This document shows positions 9,288-17,816 of a stretch of 64,000 bases of DNA, piece by piece; positions within the stretch are counted from its first letter, which is position 1; the number at the start of each line of letters is the position of its first letter. The notes beneath the pieces are model-generated. The model was not told where the DNA came from and searched no databases. It worked only from the letters and a program-made list of their open reading frames with translations. This stretch comes from Flavobacterium tructae (GTDB lineage Bacteria; Bacteroidota; Bacteroidia; Flavobacteriales; Flavobacteriaceae), in NCBI RefSeq assembly GCF_002217475.1, contig NZ_MUHH01000024.1:1-64000 (forward strand), read 5' to 3'. The position numbers were made by a program, and so were the translations under genes.

Positions 9288-10031
9288 TTACTTACCAGAA
9301 GGCTTTGCCGCATTGTATTCCTTAACCAGTTTTAATGTATGCTTCAACGAGGTCAAATCTTTCAAATCATCATGACCTGTAACAATGTATTTTGGATTTT
9401 TAAACTTCGATTGTACTTTCAGAATAGATTTCTGCCATTCTTTAACATCTGCATCTCCAAGATAGCCCAAATCTTTTGCTTCGACACTTTTAACAAAACA
9501 ACCTCCGTAAAGTACTTTTTGCTTATTGAACCAAACCACAATATTATCTGAAGCGTGTCCTTTTCCCGGGTAATACACTTCAAAAGTATATTTACCCACT
9601 GTAAACAAGGTGTCATCCGGAATAACAAACTCAGCTCTTGCTTCCTTATTTTTCTCCAGAATCTGATCTGTTGCTTTTATTGTATAAGTTTTAATTCCTT
9701 TTTTACGGTAGAAATCCAGACCACCTGCCCTGTCTTCGTGTGAGTGCGTGGCAAAGTGCATCACAACTTCTTTATGATGTCTTGCTTTAATACTGTCCAG
9801 CAAAGGCTGAAATTGTGTTTTGTCCCAAGGAGCGTCAAACAGGACAACTCCTTTATCTGTAACCAAATACATCGCATTGGCTGAAATCAGCGTACCTTTA
9901 TAATCGTGAAACGTCTTATAAACATAAAAGTCACCCGTAAGATGACTTATTTGTAATGGCGAATTCTTAGATTGTGCAAAACTATGGGATAGCTGTATCA
10001 GAAATAAAGCTATCAATGCTAATTTTCGCAT
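9288..10031 (-). CDS. bla: Subclass B1 metallo-beta-lactamase (JOHN/IND-like)
   Basis: A 247-residue exported enzyme with a signal peptide at 1-19 (ending SFAQ). All six zinc ligands of subclass B1 are present: H96, H98 and D100 (THSHEDRAGG), H159 (PGKGHASDN), C178 (GGCFVKS) and H220 (TGHDD). K181 after the cysteine also matches B1 enzymes such as IND and JOHN. Such enzymes hydrolyse penicillins, cephalosporins and carbapenems in the periplasm. It lies 19 bp after a DUF2147 gene and looks like the last gene of a YihY-DUF2147-bla operon, so it appears chromosomal and intrinsic. No mobile element borders it. Confidence 0.93.
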   Translation of the reverse strand: MRKLALIALFLIQLSHSFAQSKNSPLQISHLTGDFYVYKTFHDYKGTLISANAMYLVTDKGVVLFDAPWDKTQFQPLLDSIKARHHKEVVMHFATHSHEDRAGGLDFYRKKGIKTYTIKATDQILEKNKEARAEFVIPDDTLFTVGKYTFEVYYPGKGHASDNIVVWFNKQKVLYGGCFVKSVEAKDLGYLGDADVKEWQKSILKVQSKFKNPKYIVTGHDDLKDLTSLKHTLKLVKEYNAAKPSGK

Positions 10032-10050
10032 TTTATTATTTTTTATAAAA

Positions 10051-10482
10051 TTAATTCTTCACTCTGCTCCAGTATTGTGTTCTTCCCATGATAGAAATAC
10101 CAACATAACCACGAAGTTTTAGTTTATCTGCTGATTCTAATGCAATATAACATTTGTATTTTTTTCCGTTTGTTGGATCTAAAATGGTTCCTCCACTGTA
10201 TTCAGAACCGTCTTTTTTAAGTCCATTGATAATGACCATACCCAAAATTGGTTTGTTTTTATCCGCTCCGTCACATTTAGTACATAAGTCCTTTTTGTGG
10301 TTTTCGCGAAGTATTTCTACAATTTTGCCGTACACTTTACCGGATTTTTCATAAATCTCTACAATCGATTTAGCTTCACCGGTTTCATCATCAACTGTTT
10401 TCCATTTTCCAATTACACCCTGGCCCTGAATCGTGCCTAATGTTAGAAAAAAAACACCAATCGTTAACATCCAATTTTTCAT
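10051..10482 (-). CDS. DUF2147 family exported protein
   Basis: A 143-residue protein with a signal peptide (MKNWMLTIGVFFLTLGTIQG). The DUF2147 beta-barrel-like pattern follows: GKWKTVDDETGEAKSIVEIY, GKVYGKIVEIL, a CTKC pair at about 67-70, GMVIINGLKKDG and GGTILDPTNGKKYKC, ending LRGYVGISIMGRTQYWSRV. The family is exported and of unknown biochemical role, with a lipocalin-like shape by inference. It starts one base after the YihY stop and is followed after 19 bp by the metallo-beta-lactamase, so the three genes are probably co-transcribed. Confidence 0.92.
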   Translation of the reverse strand: MKNWMLTIGVFFLTLGTIQGQGVIGKWKTVDDETGEAKSIVEIYEKSGKVYGKIVEILRENHKKDLCTKCDGADKNKPILGMVIINGLKKDGSEYSGGTILDPTNGKKYKCYIALESADKLKLRGYVGISIMGRTQYWSRVKN

Positions 10483-10483
10483 C

Positions 10484-11407
10484 TTATTTATTTTTTTTTT
10501 GTTTTAATTTTCTGATAGTGGCATTCAGTTCAAATCCCAAAAGCAGAATCATACAGTTTATCCAAATATAAAACATTAGAATTAATAATGTACCTATCGA
10601 ACCATAAAGTTCGTTATATTTTGAGAATTTTATAACCCAAATCCCAAAAAAGAATGAAGATATCACAATTAAAATAGTTGTAAAAACAGACCCAATACTT
10701 ATAAAAGGCACTTTGTTATATTGTCTCGTACCATAACGCAATAATAGTGAAGAGGTTATCAGAATCATTAAAACAACGAATAAATATCGTCCCAAAATAA
10801 TCAACGGAATACGATCGCTTAACACATCCTGAATAATTGTTTTTTGAATGAATACCTCAAAAACAACAATTGTCGCTACTGTTACAAACAATATAATAGT
10901 CATGATGAGTGAAATTGCCAGCGCCACCAAATACTGATTCAGAAAACCGCGCTTATCAAAGACATGTTTCGAGGATTCGAAACCGCTCAGAATACCGTTA
11001 ATACCATTTGCCATTAAAAATATTGAAAGCAAAAATCCCGACGACAATAAACCGGAGTGACTGTTGTTTAAAATATCACTTATAATCTTACTGATCGCCT
11101 CGTAGGTGTTCGGAGGAACTCCCTGTTGCACAAACTGCAAAAAGTCCTGCTGAAATCCTTCAATAGGAATAAAGGGAATTAAGTTTAAAATAAATAATGC
11201 AAAAGGAAATAAAGCCATAAAGAAGCTGAACGAAACAGCACTCGCATGATACGAAAATGCTCCTTCAATAATACCGATGGTATACATTTCAAGCAAATCG
11301 TATAACGAAAAACCTTCAAGCCAGGGCAATTTTATTCTCTTGAAAAAACGAACTACAGATCGTACCACGGGAACTTTCTCAATCCGTTCTTCTATCTCTT
11401 TTGACAT
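10484..11407 (-). CDS. YihY/BrkB-family inner membrane protein
   Basis: A 307-residue membrane protein with about six hydrophobic segments. It carries the YihY/BrkB signatures AFSYHASAVSFSFFMALFPFALFIL (about 51-75), NGINGILSGFESSKHVFDKRGF and a C-terminal LLILMFYIWINCMILLLGFELNA. The family was once named RNase BN but is now regarded as a transporter or membrane-homeostasis protein of uncertain function. It is the first gene of the apparent YihY-DUF2147-bla operon, with one base to the next start. Confidence 0.93.
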   Translation of the reverse strand: MSKEIEERIEKVPVVRSVVRFFKRIKLPWLEGFSLYDLLEMYTIGIIEGAFSYHASAVSFSFFMALFPFALFILNLIPFIPIEGFQQDFLQFVQQGVPPNTYEAISKIISDILNNSHSGLLSSGFLLSIFLMANGINGILSGFESSKHVFDKRGFLNQYLVALAISLIMTIILFVTVATIVVFEVFIQKTIIQDVLSDRIPLIILGRYLFVVLMILITSSLLLRYGTRQYNKVPFISIGSVFTTILIVISSFFFGIWVIKFSKYNELYGSIGTLLILMFYIWINCMILLLGFELNATIRKLKQKKNK

Positions 11408-11411
11408 GTTT

Positions 11412-11555
11412 ATTCTTAGATTATTAGATTGTTAGATTTTTGGATTCTTAGATATTAGATTTCAGAATTGTAAAATATAAAATCTATATGAGCTAAGTTC
11501 TCCTTATATTCTTTACTCATAATTCACATCTTACAACTCACATTTTACAACTCAC
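11412..11555. repeat. Low-complexity intergenic repeats
   Basis: Two short repeat types fill this gap: degenerate TTAGATT/TTAGAT units (11415-11465) and ACAACTCACATTT-type units (11520-11552). Similar degenerate runs occur elsewhere in the window between genes (23737-23790, 52889-52920). No gene is seen. Confidence 0.6.
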
Positions 11556-11562
11556 ATTTCAT

Positions 11563-12420
11563 TTAAAAAGCCTTCAAACTTAAATCCATGTTATAAACAG
11601 AGTGTGTTAGTGCTCCTGATGAAATGTAATTAACACCGCAGAGTCCGTATTCACGAATTGTTTTTTCATTAATATTACCCGAAGATTCCGTCTGGCATTT
11701 ACTGCCTATTAATTGCACTGCTGTTCTAGTATCTTCATAATTAAAATTATCTATTAGAATTCTGTGAACGCCTTCACTTAATAAAATTTCGCGAATCTCA
11801 TCTAAATTTCTAGCCTCGACAATAATTTTCAAATCTAAATTATTCTCTTTTAAATACTCTTTGGTTTTCTTGATTGCAAGTGTAATTCCTCCTGCAAAAT
11901 CAATATGATTGTCTTTCAGCATGACCATATCGTACAATGCAAAACGATGGTTTTCTCCTCCTCCAATTTTGACAGCCCATTTTTCGGCAACTCTGAAATT
12001 TGGAGTCGTTTTACGGGTATCTAATATTTTCGCTCCGGTTCCGTCCAATAGCTGCACATACTGATCTGTTTTGGTCGCAATGGCCGACATACGCTGCATA
12101 CTATTCAAAACCACTCTCTCTGCCTTTAAAATAGACTGAGAACTTCCTGAAACTTCAAAAACTACATCACCATATTCTACATGAGTTCCGTCTTCTATAA
12201 AAATTTTCATTTTTAATTTCGGATCTACGTATTCAAAAATCATTTTCGCCAATGCAACACCGGCAATAATTCCCTGGTCTTTTACCAGTAATTTAGCCTG
12301 CCCGTGTGCCGTGTCCGGAATACAAGCCAGCGAGCTGTAATCTCCCACGCCTACATCTTCCCGAATTGCATTGCTGATTAATAATTGTAATTCGCTTTGA
12401 AACTGTTCTTCGCTAATCAT
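11563..12420 (-). CDS. nadC: Nicotinate-nucleotide pyrophosphorylase (quinolinate phosphoribosyltransferase)
   Basis: A 285-residue NadC, converting quinolinate and PRPP to nicotinate mononucleotide in de novo NAD synthesis. It shows the QPRTase signatures RVVLNSMQRMSAIAT, LDTRKTTPNFRVAEKWAVKIGGGENHR, MVMLKDNHI, VEARNLDE and NYISSGALTHS. Length is normal. It is separated from the YihY operon by about 155 bp of repeats and is probably transcribed on its own. No nadA or nadB is adjacent. Confidence 0.97.
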   Translation of the reverse strand: MISEEQFQSELQLLISNAIREDVGVGDYSSLACIPDTAHGQAKLLVKDQGIIAGVALAKMIFEYVDPKLKMKIFIEDGTHVEYGDVVFEVSGSSQSILKAERVVLNSMQRMSAIATKTDQYVQLLDGTGAKILDTRKTTPNFRVAEKWAVKIGGGENHRFALYDMVMLKDNHIDFAGGITLAIKKTKEYLKENNLDLKIIVEARNLDEIREILLSEGVHRILIDNFNYEDTRTAVQLIGSKCQTESSGNINEKTIREYGLCGVNYISSGALTHSVYNMDLSLKAF

Positions 12421-12586
12421 TTTCCTAAAATTTTTATATGATGCTAAAGTAGGACATATTTTGTGGATTTAAAAGCTTCGCTTTGATTTTAAAATTGAGA
12501 AATTAGCCGAAGATTGAGAAAAATAAAGATTAAACTCTTAACTAAACTTAATCTTTTACCAGCTCAAATAATTAACAAACATTAAA

Positions 12587-12594
12587 TATCTTTG
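12587..12594 (+). promoter_or_regulatory. Putative -7 element upstream of the AlkD-like gene
   Basis: TATCTTTG matches the -7 consensus TAnnTTTG and lies 20 bp before the ATG at 12615. I see no good TTG at the right distance upstream. Confidence 0.4.
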
Positions 12595-12614
12595 AGGTTC
12601 ATTCAAACAAAATC

Positions 12615-13715
12615 ATGGGATTAATTAAAGACATTTACTCCGTTTCTTTCTACGAACAATTTGGTCAGGCTGTTGCGGAAGTACATCCGACATTTGACAA
12701 ACAAAAATTTATTGCAACCATTTATGAAGGCGATTTTAGCCAAAAAGAGTGGAAAGACCGCATGAAACACACCACGGTTGTTTTACATCAGTTTATGCCT
12801 GAAAATTTCCCGGAAGCTGTTTCTTTACTGGACAAAATCATTGAAAACTTAAAGAAAAACAGTTTTACCGATAGTAATCTGGCATTTATATTTTTTGCTG
12901 ATTATATCGAAATGTACGGCCTGGATGATTTTAAAACTTCAGCGAAAGCCTTTGTTTCTATCACTCAATTTATAAGCTGCGAATTTGCTGTACGTCCTTT
13001 TATTCTAAAATACAAAGAACAGATGATTGATGAAATGACCAAATGGTCTCTGCATGAAAACCATCATGTTCGCAGATTGGCCAGTGAAGGTAGCCGACCT
13101 AGATTACCTTGGGCAATGGCGATTCCGTACTTAAAAAAAGACCCTGACTCTATTCTGCCAATTTTAGAGAATTTAAAAAACGATCCTTCAGAATATGTGC
13201 GTCGAAGTGTCGCCAATAACCTGAACGATATTGTAAAAGACAATCCGCAAATCGTCTTAGAAATTGCCCGTAAATGGAAAGGTCATAGTAAAGAAACAGA
13301 TGGAATCATCAAACACGGCTGTCGTACTTTATTAAAACAGGGACATCCAGAAATTCTGCATCATTATGGTCTGAACAATGCTAATATTGAACTTTCTTCT
13401 TTTGAAATCAAGACACCAATTGTAAAAATTGGAGATTATCTGCAGTTTCACTTTCATCTGAACAATAAAAATAATGACCCGAAAACGATTCGTTTAGAAT
13501 ATGCCGTTCATTACAAAAAAGCGAAAGGACATCTGGCAAAAAAAGTCTTTAAAATCAGTGAGAAGATTTATCCCCCAAATGAAATCATTAAAGTAGAGCG
13601 AAATCAGTCGTTTAAAATCATTACAACACGTGTTTTTCATACCGGAAAACATCAGTTGTCTATCATTATTAACGGGACAGAAAGCGAAACCCTCGATTTT
13701 GAATTGATTGAATAG
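12615..13715 (+). CDS. AlkD-like DNA alkylation repair protein (HEAT repeats)
   Basis: A 366-residue protein. Residues about 20-240 form an AlkD/AlkC-type HEAT-repeat solenoid, with EMTKWSLHENHHVRRLASEGSRPRLPWAMA (about 142-171) and DPSEYVRRSVANNLNDIVKDNPQIVLEIARKW. The family excises N3- and N7-alkylpurines or acts as a DNA-binding relative. Residues about 245-366 form a separate beta-rich tail (KIGDYLQFHFHLNN, TRVFHTGKHQLSIIINGTE), typical of the longer AlkC-like members. It stands alone, with a probable promoter at 12587. Confidence 0.9.
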   Translation: MGLIKDIYSVSFYEQFGQAVAEVHPTFDKQKFIATIYEGDFSQKEWKDRMKHTTVVLHQFMPENFPEAVSLLDKIIENLKKNSFTDSNLAFIFFADYIEMYGLDDFKTSAKAFVSITQFISCEFAVRPFILKYKEQMIDEMTKWSLHENHHVRRLASEGSRPRLPWAMAIPYLKKDPDSILPILENLKNDPSEYVRRSVANNLNDIVKDNPQIVLEIARKWKGHSKETDGIIKHGCRTLLKQGHPEILHHYGLNNANIELSSFEIKTPIVKIGDYLQFHFHLNNKNNDPKTIRLEYAVHYKKAKGHLAKKVFKISEKIYPPNEIIKVERNQSFKIITTRVFHTGKHQLSIIINGTESETLDFELIE

Positions 13716-14087
13716 TTAAAACACGAATTACACAAATTAACATAAATTGATTGAGTAATTTTTAAACACATAGAAACATAGTTTTTGATTGTACATATAA
13801 AGTCATTTCATTTTAAATAAGACTCATCGTTTTGTGAAAAAAAACTTGATTTTCTTGAACCTTCCTCCGCATCTAATTTAGGGTTCTATGTTTCTATGTG
13901 TTCAATCATTACACAAAATTAGTTCGTGAAAATTGGTGTAATTGGTGTTCTTTTTCAATTCAAATCAAATCTTTTTAATTCTATTCCTTACTTTTATAAA
14001 GAATACCAAAAACAAACTTTCTTAATCTAAATTAAGTTACAGATTGTGACTACAGCTGTAATTTTGCTTTCAACTAAAACAAAGAAC
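13716..14087. repeat. Intergenic region with long inverted repeat
   Basis: This 372-bp gap has no gene. It contains a perfect 17-bp inverted repeat, AACACATAGAAACATAG at 13765-13781 and its complement at 13886-13902, with a 104-bp centre. It sits inside a longer imperfect pairing of ACACGAATTACACAAATT-like flanks (13717-13735 and 13921-13952). A relative of the inner repeat occurs at 37301-37414. This looks like a dispersed, MITE-like or REP-like element. Confidence 0.7.
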
Positions 14088-14969
14088 ATGTCAAATATCA
14101 GTTTAATCATCGAAGAACGCGCTGCCAATATTGGTAATTTTATGGTAGGCCGTCTATTGCCTTTCCGTGAAAAAAGAGCCGTTGGTCCGTTTGTATTTAT
14201 CGACCATATGGGTCCGGCACATTTAAATCAGTATCAAAATATGGATGTTCCTCCGCATCCGCACATCGGACTTTCTACTTTGACTTTTTTATTTGAAGGC
14301 AGCATTATGCACCGCGACAGTCTGGGTACCGAGCTCGAAATAAAACCCGGTGCCGTAAACTGGATGACAGCCGGAAAAGGGATCGTACATTCAGAGCGAA
14401 CTCCTGAATATTTAAGACATTCTGACAAGATGCTTCACGGTCTTCAAATTTGGGTGGCATTACCTAAAGAACTGGAAGAAATGGATCCTAACTTTACACA
14501 TGTAGAAGCCAGTGACATTCCGAGCTGGGAAGAAGATGGTGTTTCGTATAAATTAATCGCGGGAGAAGCATTTGGCAAAAAATCACCTGTTCCTGTATAT
14601 AGTCCGCTTTATTTTATCGAAATCAAAAGCACCGAAGCCAGAAAAATCAACATTGGAAAGGATCTTTTTGGCGAAAGCGGTTTGTACATTCTCGAAGGAA
14701 GTATTAAAAGCGGAGAACATGTTTACGATCCGAAACAAATTCTGATTACCAACGACAGTACTTTATGCGAGTTCGAAATAGCCGAAAACACAACTGTTTA
14801 TATTTTTGGGGGACAGCCCTTTCCGGAAGAACATTTTATCTTTTGGAATTTTGTTTCCTCTGATAAAAACCGAATAGAAAAAGCTAAAAAAGACTGGACC
14901 GAACAGACTTTCCCTAAGGTTCCGGGCGAAACTGAATTTGTTCCTTTACCTGATCCTAAAATGAGATAA
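14088..14969 (+). CDS. Pirin family protein
   Basis: A 293-residue bicupin pirin. The N-terminal cupin has the metal-binding pattern: FVFIDHMGP, then PHPHIGLSTLTFLFEG with the paired histidines, and further on GIVHSERTPE. The C-terminal cupin follows with EHFIFWNFVSS. Bacterial pirins are Fe-binding; several have quercetin dioxygenase or redox-regulatory activity. I chose the ATG at 14088 (MSNISLIIEERAANIG), because the GTG at 14046 would add 14 residues with no family match. An OsmC gene follows after 2 bp and a GNAT gene after that, suggesting a stress-related operon. Confidence 0.95.
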   Translation: MSNISLIIEERAANIGNFMVGRLLPFREKRAVGPFVFIDHMGPAHLNQYQNMDVPPHPHIGLSTLTFLFEGSIMHRDSLGTELEIKPGAVNWMTAGKGIVHSERTPEYLRHSDKMLHGLQIWVALPKELEEMDPNFTHVEASDIPSWEEDGVSYKLIAGEAFGKKSPVPVYSPLYFIEIKSTEARKINIGKDLFGESGLYILEGSIKSGEHVYDPKQILITNDSTLCEFEIAENTTVYIFGGQPFPEEHFIFWNFVSSDKNRIEKAKKDWTEQTFPKVPGETEFVPLPDPKMR

Positions 14970-14971
14970 CT

Positions 14972-15367
14972 ATGGATACACTATCAGCACAAATCGACAC
15001 CCGTTTGTATCGCACGGAGATCACATCTGCCAGCGGAAATATTGTAATTGCAGACGAACCTCAGGAAATGGGAGGCAAAAACTTAGGATTTAGTCCGTCA
15101 GAATTGCTGGCCTCTTCTCTGGCCGCCTGTACTTTGATCACACTTCGCATGTATATCAATCGCAAACAATGGGAAGTCACCGAAATCAATATCAAAGTTG
15201 ACTTTGAAAGAGATCTCGACCAAAAAATCTCCTTGTTTACAAGAAAAATAGAGATTATCGGTGAGGTCGACGACAAGCAAAGACAACGTCTTGAAACCAT
15301 TGCTAACAGCTGTCCAATACATAAAACATTAACAAATTCAATCGAAATAAAAACCACACTAATATAA
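14972..15367 (+). CDS. OsmC family peroxiredoxin-like protein
   Basis: A 131-residue OsmC/Ohr-fold protein. The two family cysteines are C53 (SSLAACTLITLRMY) and C114 (ANSCPIHKTL), preceded by GFSPSELLA. OsmC proteins reduce organic hydroperoxides with this cysteine pair. The gene begins 2 bp after pirin and is followed 6 bp later by an acetyltransferase gene, so the three are probably one operon. Confidence 0.95.
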   Translation: MDTLSAQIDTRLYRTEITSASGNIVIADEPQEMGGKNLGFSPSELLASSLAACTLITLRMYINRKQWEVTEINIKVDFERDLDQKISLFTRKIEIIGEVDDKQRQRLETIANSCPIHKTLTNSIEIKTTLI

Positions 15368-15373
15368 CACATC

Positions 15374-15658
15374 ATGGAAATTCAACAAATAAACGATACA
15401 AGAAGAGGCTATTTTGAAGCTGTAGAAGACGGAAAACAAGCCGGAAAAATGACTTATACCTGGGCGGGTGATTCAAAATTCATCATCGACCACACCGAAG
15501 TAAATGAGGAATTTAACGGAAGAGGCGTCGGTAAAAAACTAGTCATGGCCGCGGTAGAATATGCCCGAACTAATAACCTGAAAATTATCCCGCTTTGTCC
15601 TTTTGCAAAAAGCGTTTTTGATAAGGTCGAGGAAATTCACGACGTACTTTTTTCTTAA
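15374..15658 (+). CDS. Small GNAT-type N-acetyltransferase
   Basis: A 94-residue protein of the short Acetyltransf_CG type. It shows HTEVNEEFNGRGVGKKLVMAAVEYAR (about 42-67), containing the acetyl-CoA pyrophosphate loop NGRGVGKKL, and KIIPLCPFAKSVFDK. The substrate is unknown. It is the last gene of the pirin-OsmC-GNAT operon, starting 6 bp after OsmC. Confidence 0.93.
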   Translation: MEIQQINDTRRGYFEAVEDGKQAGKMTYTWAGDSKFIIDHTEVNEEFNGRGVGKKLVMAAVEYARTNNLKIIPLCPFAKSVFDKVEEIHDVLFS

Positions 15659-15699
15659 AGGGGCTGAGAGGCTGAGGGACTGAGGTTCTAAGTTTTTTT

Positions 15700-15822
15700 T
15701 AACCGCAAGGCTCGCAAAGAATTACGCAAAGTTCGCAAAGTTTTTTTAGGTAAAACGTTGCGAACTTTGCGTTTATATAAAATTTAGCACATAACAAAAC
15801 CTTGCGCTCTTTGCGGTAAAAA
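15700..15822. repeat. Intergenic inverted repeat (CGCAAAG family)
   Basis: A compound inverted repeat. An outer pair, AACCGCAAGGCTCGCAAAG (15701-15719), faces CTTGCGCTCTTTGCGGT (15801-15817). An inner pair, ACGCAAAGTTCGCAAAG (15724-15740), faces GTTGCGAACTTTGCGT (15757-15772). It could fold into a branched hairpin in RNA or single-stranded DNA. Function is unknown. Confidence 0.7.
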
Positions 15823-15865
15823 AACAACACAACGAAATCAATTTTTAAATCTCGGCAGAAACTCG

Positions 15866-15873
15866 TATATTTG
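15866..15873 (+). promoter_or_regulatory. Putative -7 element of the adenosine deaminase gene
   Basis: TATATTTG matches TAnnTTTG and lies 22 bp before the ATG at 15895. No clear TTG element was found upstream. Confidence 0.45.
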
Positions 15874-15894
15874 CATGTAATTTAAACTTAGAGT

Positions 15895-17310
15895 ATGACA
15901 AGGATAATTACACTTTTCTGTATTTTTATAGCACAGATCGGCTTTTCTCAAACGGCTGACAGTTATTTAGAAAAAATAAGAAACAACGAAGCGCTTTCCA
16001 CAGCTTTCTTCCAACAAATGCCAAAAGGCGGCGATTTACACCATCATTTTTCCGGATCGATTTATGCAGAACCTCTTTTAGAAAGAGCTATTGCAGAAGA
16101 TTTTTATTTGAATTTAGAAACGATGGAAGTTTCTAAAACAAAACCAGAAAAAGGAAACTGGCAAACCTTCTCTTCTCTAAAAAAGGATGGCAAACTAGAT
16201 CATTACCAACAACAGGTTATGCAAACTTGGTCTGCAAAAGATTATAATGGTTCTGTACCTTCTGATGATTTGTTTTTTGATTCTTTTCAAAAATTCGAAC
16301 CTACTATTAAAGGCCATTTTGCCGAAGGAATGCTGGAATTAAAAAAACGTGCGCTTTCTGAAAATGTAAGTTATATTGAAACTCAATTATCAACGATTCC
16401 GTGTGATATGAATGTTTCTGACCTTGCTGATTTCAATGCAAAACTTCGCCAGACCGCGACTCAAAAAGATGAAAAAGCAGCTCTAAAGCTTTTAGACGAA
16501 TTGTACCAATCACTTCAAAAGAAAGAAGCCAAAAAATATGCTACAGACTTCAACACTAATTTTATCGCTAAACTGCACAAAGACCTAAAAATTGACGATG
16601 AGCGTTTTACGATGCGTTATCAAAATTTTGTGCTTCGTTTTATGGATCCTGTAGATTTATTTAAAAACCTGACGATTGCCTTTATTTCTGCCAACGACAG
16701 TAAATTGGTTGCAGGTGTAAACATTGTTTCACCTGAACATGGCGAAAATTCGATGAAAGATTATTGGCTGCACATGGTGATGTTTAAATACTGTAATTCT
16801 AAGTTTCCTACTGTAAAGTATACCCTTCATGCGGGCGAACTGACTTTAGGACTGGTTCAGCCGGAAGAATTAACCTGGCACATTAACGACGCTATTCACA
16901 TCGCCGGAGCCAACAGAATTGGACATGGCGTTGATATTGCGTACGAAGCAAATTCTTATGATTTATTGCGTCACATGGCACAAAAAAATATTCCAATCGA
17001 GATTAACTTAACGAGTAACGAGTTCATTTTAAAAGTAAAGGAAAATAGACATCCGTTTACACTTTACAAAGAATTCAATGTGCCAATTGTAATTAGTACA
17101 GACGATGCCGGAATTTTGAGAACTAATATGACAGAGCAATATGTTTTACTAGCCAAAAGATACCCTGATGTTTCCTATGCAACGATAAAAAAATACGTAT
17201 ACAACAGCATTAACTACAGTTTTATTCAGGATGAAGCGGTTAAGAAACAATTGATTAAGGATCTGGACAACCGTTTTAAAACTTTCGAAGCGAAGTTCTC
17301 TAAAAACTAG
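15895..17310 (+). CDS. Exported adenosine deaminase (ADGF-like)
   Basis: A 471-residue protein with a signal peptide (MTRIITLFCIFIAQIGFSQ), so it is probably periplasmic or outer-surface. The amidohydrolase signature GGDLHHHFSGS gives zinc ligands H49 and H51. Later come HAGE (about 315), GHGVDIA and STDDAGIL, which complete the deaminase active site. Its length and large N-terminal insert fit the longer, secreted ADGF/CECR1-like branch rather than cytosolic Add (about 330 residues). The likely role is salvage of extracellular adenosine. It stands alone with a -7 element 22 bp upstream. Confidence 0.92.
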   Translation: MTRIITLFCIFIAQIGFSQTADSYLEKIRNNEALSTAFFQQMPKGGDLHHHFSGSIYAEPLLERAIAEDFYLNLETMEVSKTKPEKGNWQTFSSLKKDGKLDHYQQQVMQTWSAKDYNGSVPSDDLFFDSFQKFEPTIKGHFAEGMLELKKRALSENVSYIETQLSTIPCDMNVSDLADFNAKLRQTATQKDEKAALKLLDELYQSLQKKEAKKYATDFNTNFIAKLHKDLKIDDERFTMRYQNFVLRFMDPVDLFKNLTIAFISANDSKLVAGVNIVSPEHGENSMKDYWLHMVMFKYCNSKFPTVKYTLHAGELTLGLVQPEELTWHINDAIHIAGANRIGHGVDIAYEANSYDLLRHMAQKNIPIEINLTSNEFILKVKENRHPFTLYKEFNVPIVISTDDAGILRTNMTEQYVLLAKRYPDVSYATIKKYVYNSINYSFIQDEAVKKQLIKDLDNRFKTFEAKFSKN

Positions 17311-17398
17311 TACAAAAAAATCTACCGAATCAGCTTAATCTGCGTGAGAAAATTTTACTCTTGCAGATTTAGCGGATCAAGCGGATAAAATCATAATA

Positions 17399-17707
17399 AT
17401 GAATAGGATTCTGGAAGCTGCATTTCTTTTTGTTAAACCGGAATTGGCCTCGCAATTTGAAGCTGATTTTACGAAAGCAAGTCAATACATTTCCTCTATA
17501 AACGGATACTTAGGACATCGTTTAGAGAAATGCCTTGAAGTCGAAAACAAATATCTTTTATTGGTAGATTGGAATACTCTTGAAGATCATACAGTAGGTT
17601 TTAGAACCTCTGAGGCTTATCTGCAATGGAAAAAGATCTTACACCATTACTACGAACCTTTTCCGATTGTAGAACATTTTGAAACGGTTTTTGAAAATAA
17701 AAAATAG
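17399..17707 (+). CDS. Antibiotic biosynthesis monooxygenase (ABM) domain protein
   Basis: A 102-residue single ABM-fold protein of ferredoxin-like type. It shows ILEAAFLFVKPELASQFEADF, the central GYLGHRLEKCLEVENKYLLLVDW and SEAYLQWKKILHHYYEPFPIVEHFE. Members are small cofactor-free monooxygenases or haem-degrading relatives; the substrate is unknown. Gaps of about 90-110 bp on each side carry intergenic repeats. Confidence 0.9.
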   Translation: MNRILEAAFLFVKPELASQFEADFTKASQYISSINGYLGHRLEKCLEVENKYLLLVDWNTLEDHTVGFRTSEAYLQWKKILHHYYEPFPIVEHFETVFENKK

Positions 17708-17716
17708 AGATTTATT

Positions 17717-17800
17717 TGCCACAGATTAAAAAGAACTACAAGGGATTATTTCTTTAATTCACTCTGTATCAATCTGTAAAAATCATTTTAATCAGTGGCA
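17717..17800. repeat. Inverted repeat between the ABM gene and rlmH
   Basis: TGCCACAGATTAAAA (17717-17731) faces TTTTAATCAGTGGCA (17786-17800): 15-bp arms with one mismatch and a 54-bp centre. It lies just before rlmH (ATG at 17817) and may be a dispersed repeat of the same kind as those at 13765 and 15700. Confidence 0.65.
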
Positions 17801-17816
17801 AAAAATAAAAATTACC

